From Trifolium pratense (Eukaryota > Streptophyta > Magnoliopsida > Fabales > Fabaceae): 64,000 bases of DNA. The stretch covers positions 40,044,338-40,108,337 of the forward strand of contig NC_060059.1 of the NCBI RefSeq assembly GCF_020283565.1. Reading direction: 5' to 3'. Shown here piece by piece: positions 63,982-64,000 of this stretch. Both the position numbers and the translations under genes were made by a program. The first letter of the stretch is position 1. Each line of letters begins with the position of its first letter. The notes below the pieces were generated by a model, which worked only from the letters and a program-made list of their open reading frames with translations, had not been told where the DNA came from and did not search any database.

Positions 63982-64000
63982 ATTAATTTTTTATACATGC

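Overview
The window is nuclear DNA of a flowering plant. The genes have many introns with GT..AG borders, the spacers are strongly AT-rich, and MITEs, TRIMs, Helitron remnants and tRNA-derived SINE-like repeats are spread throughout. The protein and repeat types fit a legume, most likely Medicago; this is inferred from recognition, not from a search. There is no bacterial-type operon, CRISPR array or rRNA gene.

Layout. 0.1-2.3 kb (+): a three-exon gene for an unrecognised, probably plastid-targeted membrane protein. 2.3-9.8 kb: gene-poor, with a Helitron 3' end and local tandem repeats. 9.8-18.9 kb (-): an OSCA/CSC1-like mechanosensitive or hyperosmolality-gated channel of the RXW8/OSCA2 type (11 coding exons, 772 aa). 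An intact TRIM retroelement with a 5-bp target duplication sits in one of its introns. 18.9-26.7 kb: repeats, a probable organelle-DNA insertion, a hAT element and a LINE fossil. 26.7-29.5 kb (-): a CGR2/CGR3-like Golgi pectin methyltransferase. 31-33 kb (-): a decayed Helitron helicase with its 3' terminus. 33.7-37.0 kb (-): a membrane-anchored J-domain protein. 38.3-39.9 kb (+): a broken PPR-like gene interrupted by a 267-bp (ATGT)n array. 42.9-46.8 kb (-): squalene epoxidase, 8 exons, 520 aa. 47-53 kb: foldback elements and MITEs. 53.2-55.9 kb (+): a 220-aa helix-hairpin-helix protein with a basic tail. 56.8-63.7 kb (-): three diverged copies of a small membrane-protein gene I cannot place in any known family.

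I rebuilt each multi-exon gene by joining splice sites that keep the reading phase and meet the expected family sequence. Every exon length agrees with its phase. The genes do not form one pathway. Squalene epoxidase serves sterol and triterpene synthesis, the CGR-like enzyme cell-wall pectin, and OSCA osmotic or mechanical calcium signalling. The least explained coding content is the three-copy orphan family, the plastid-type gene at the left edge and the helix-hairpin-helix protein. I see no convincing new multi-gene system.
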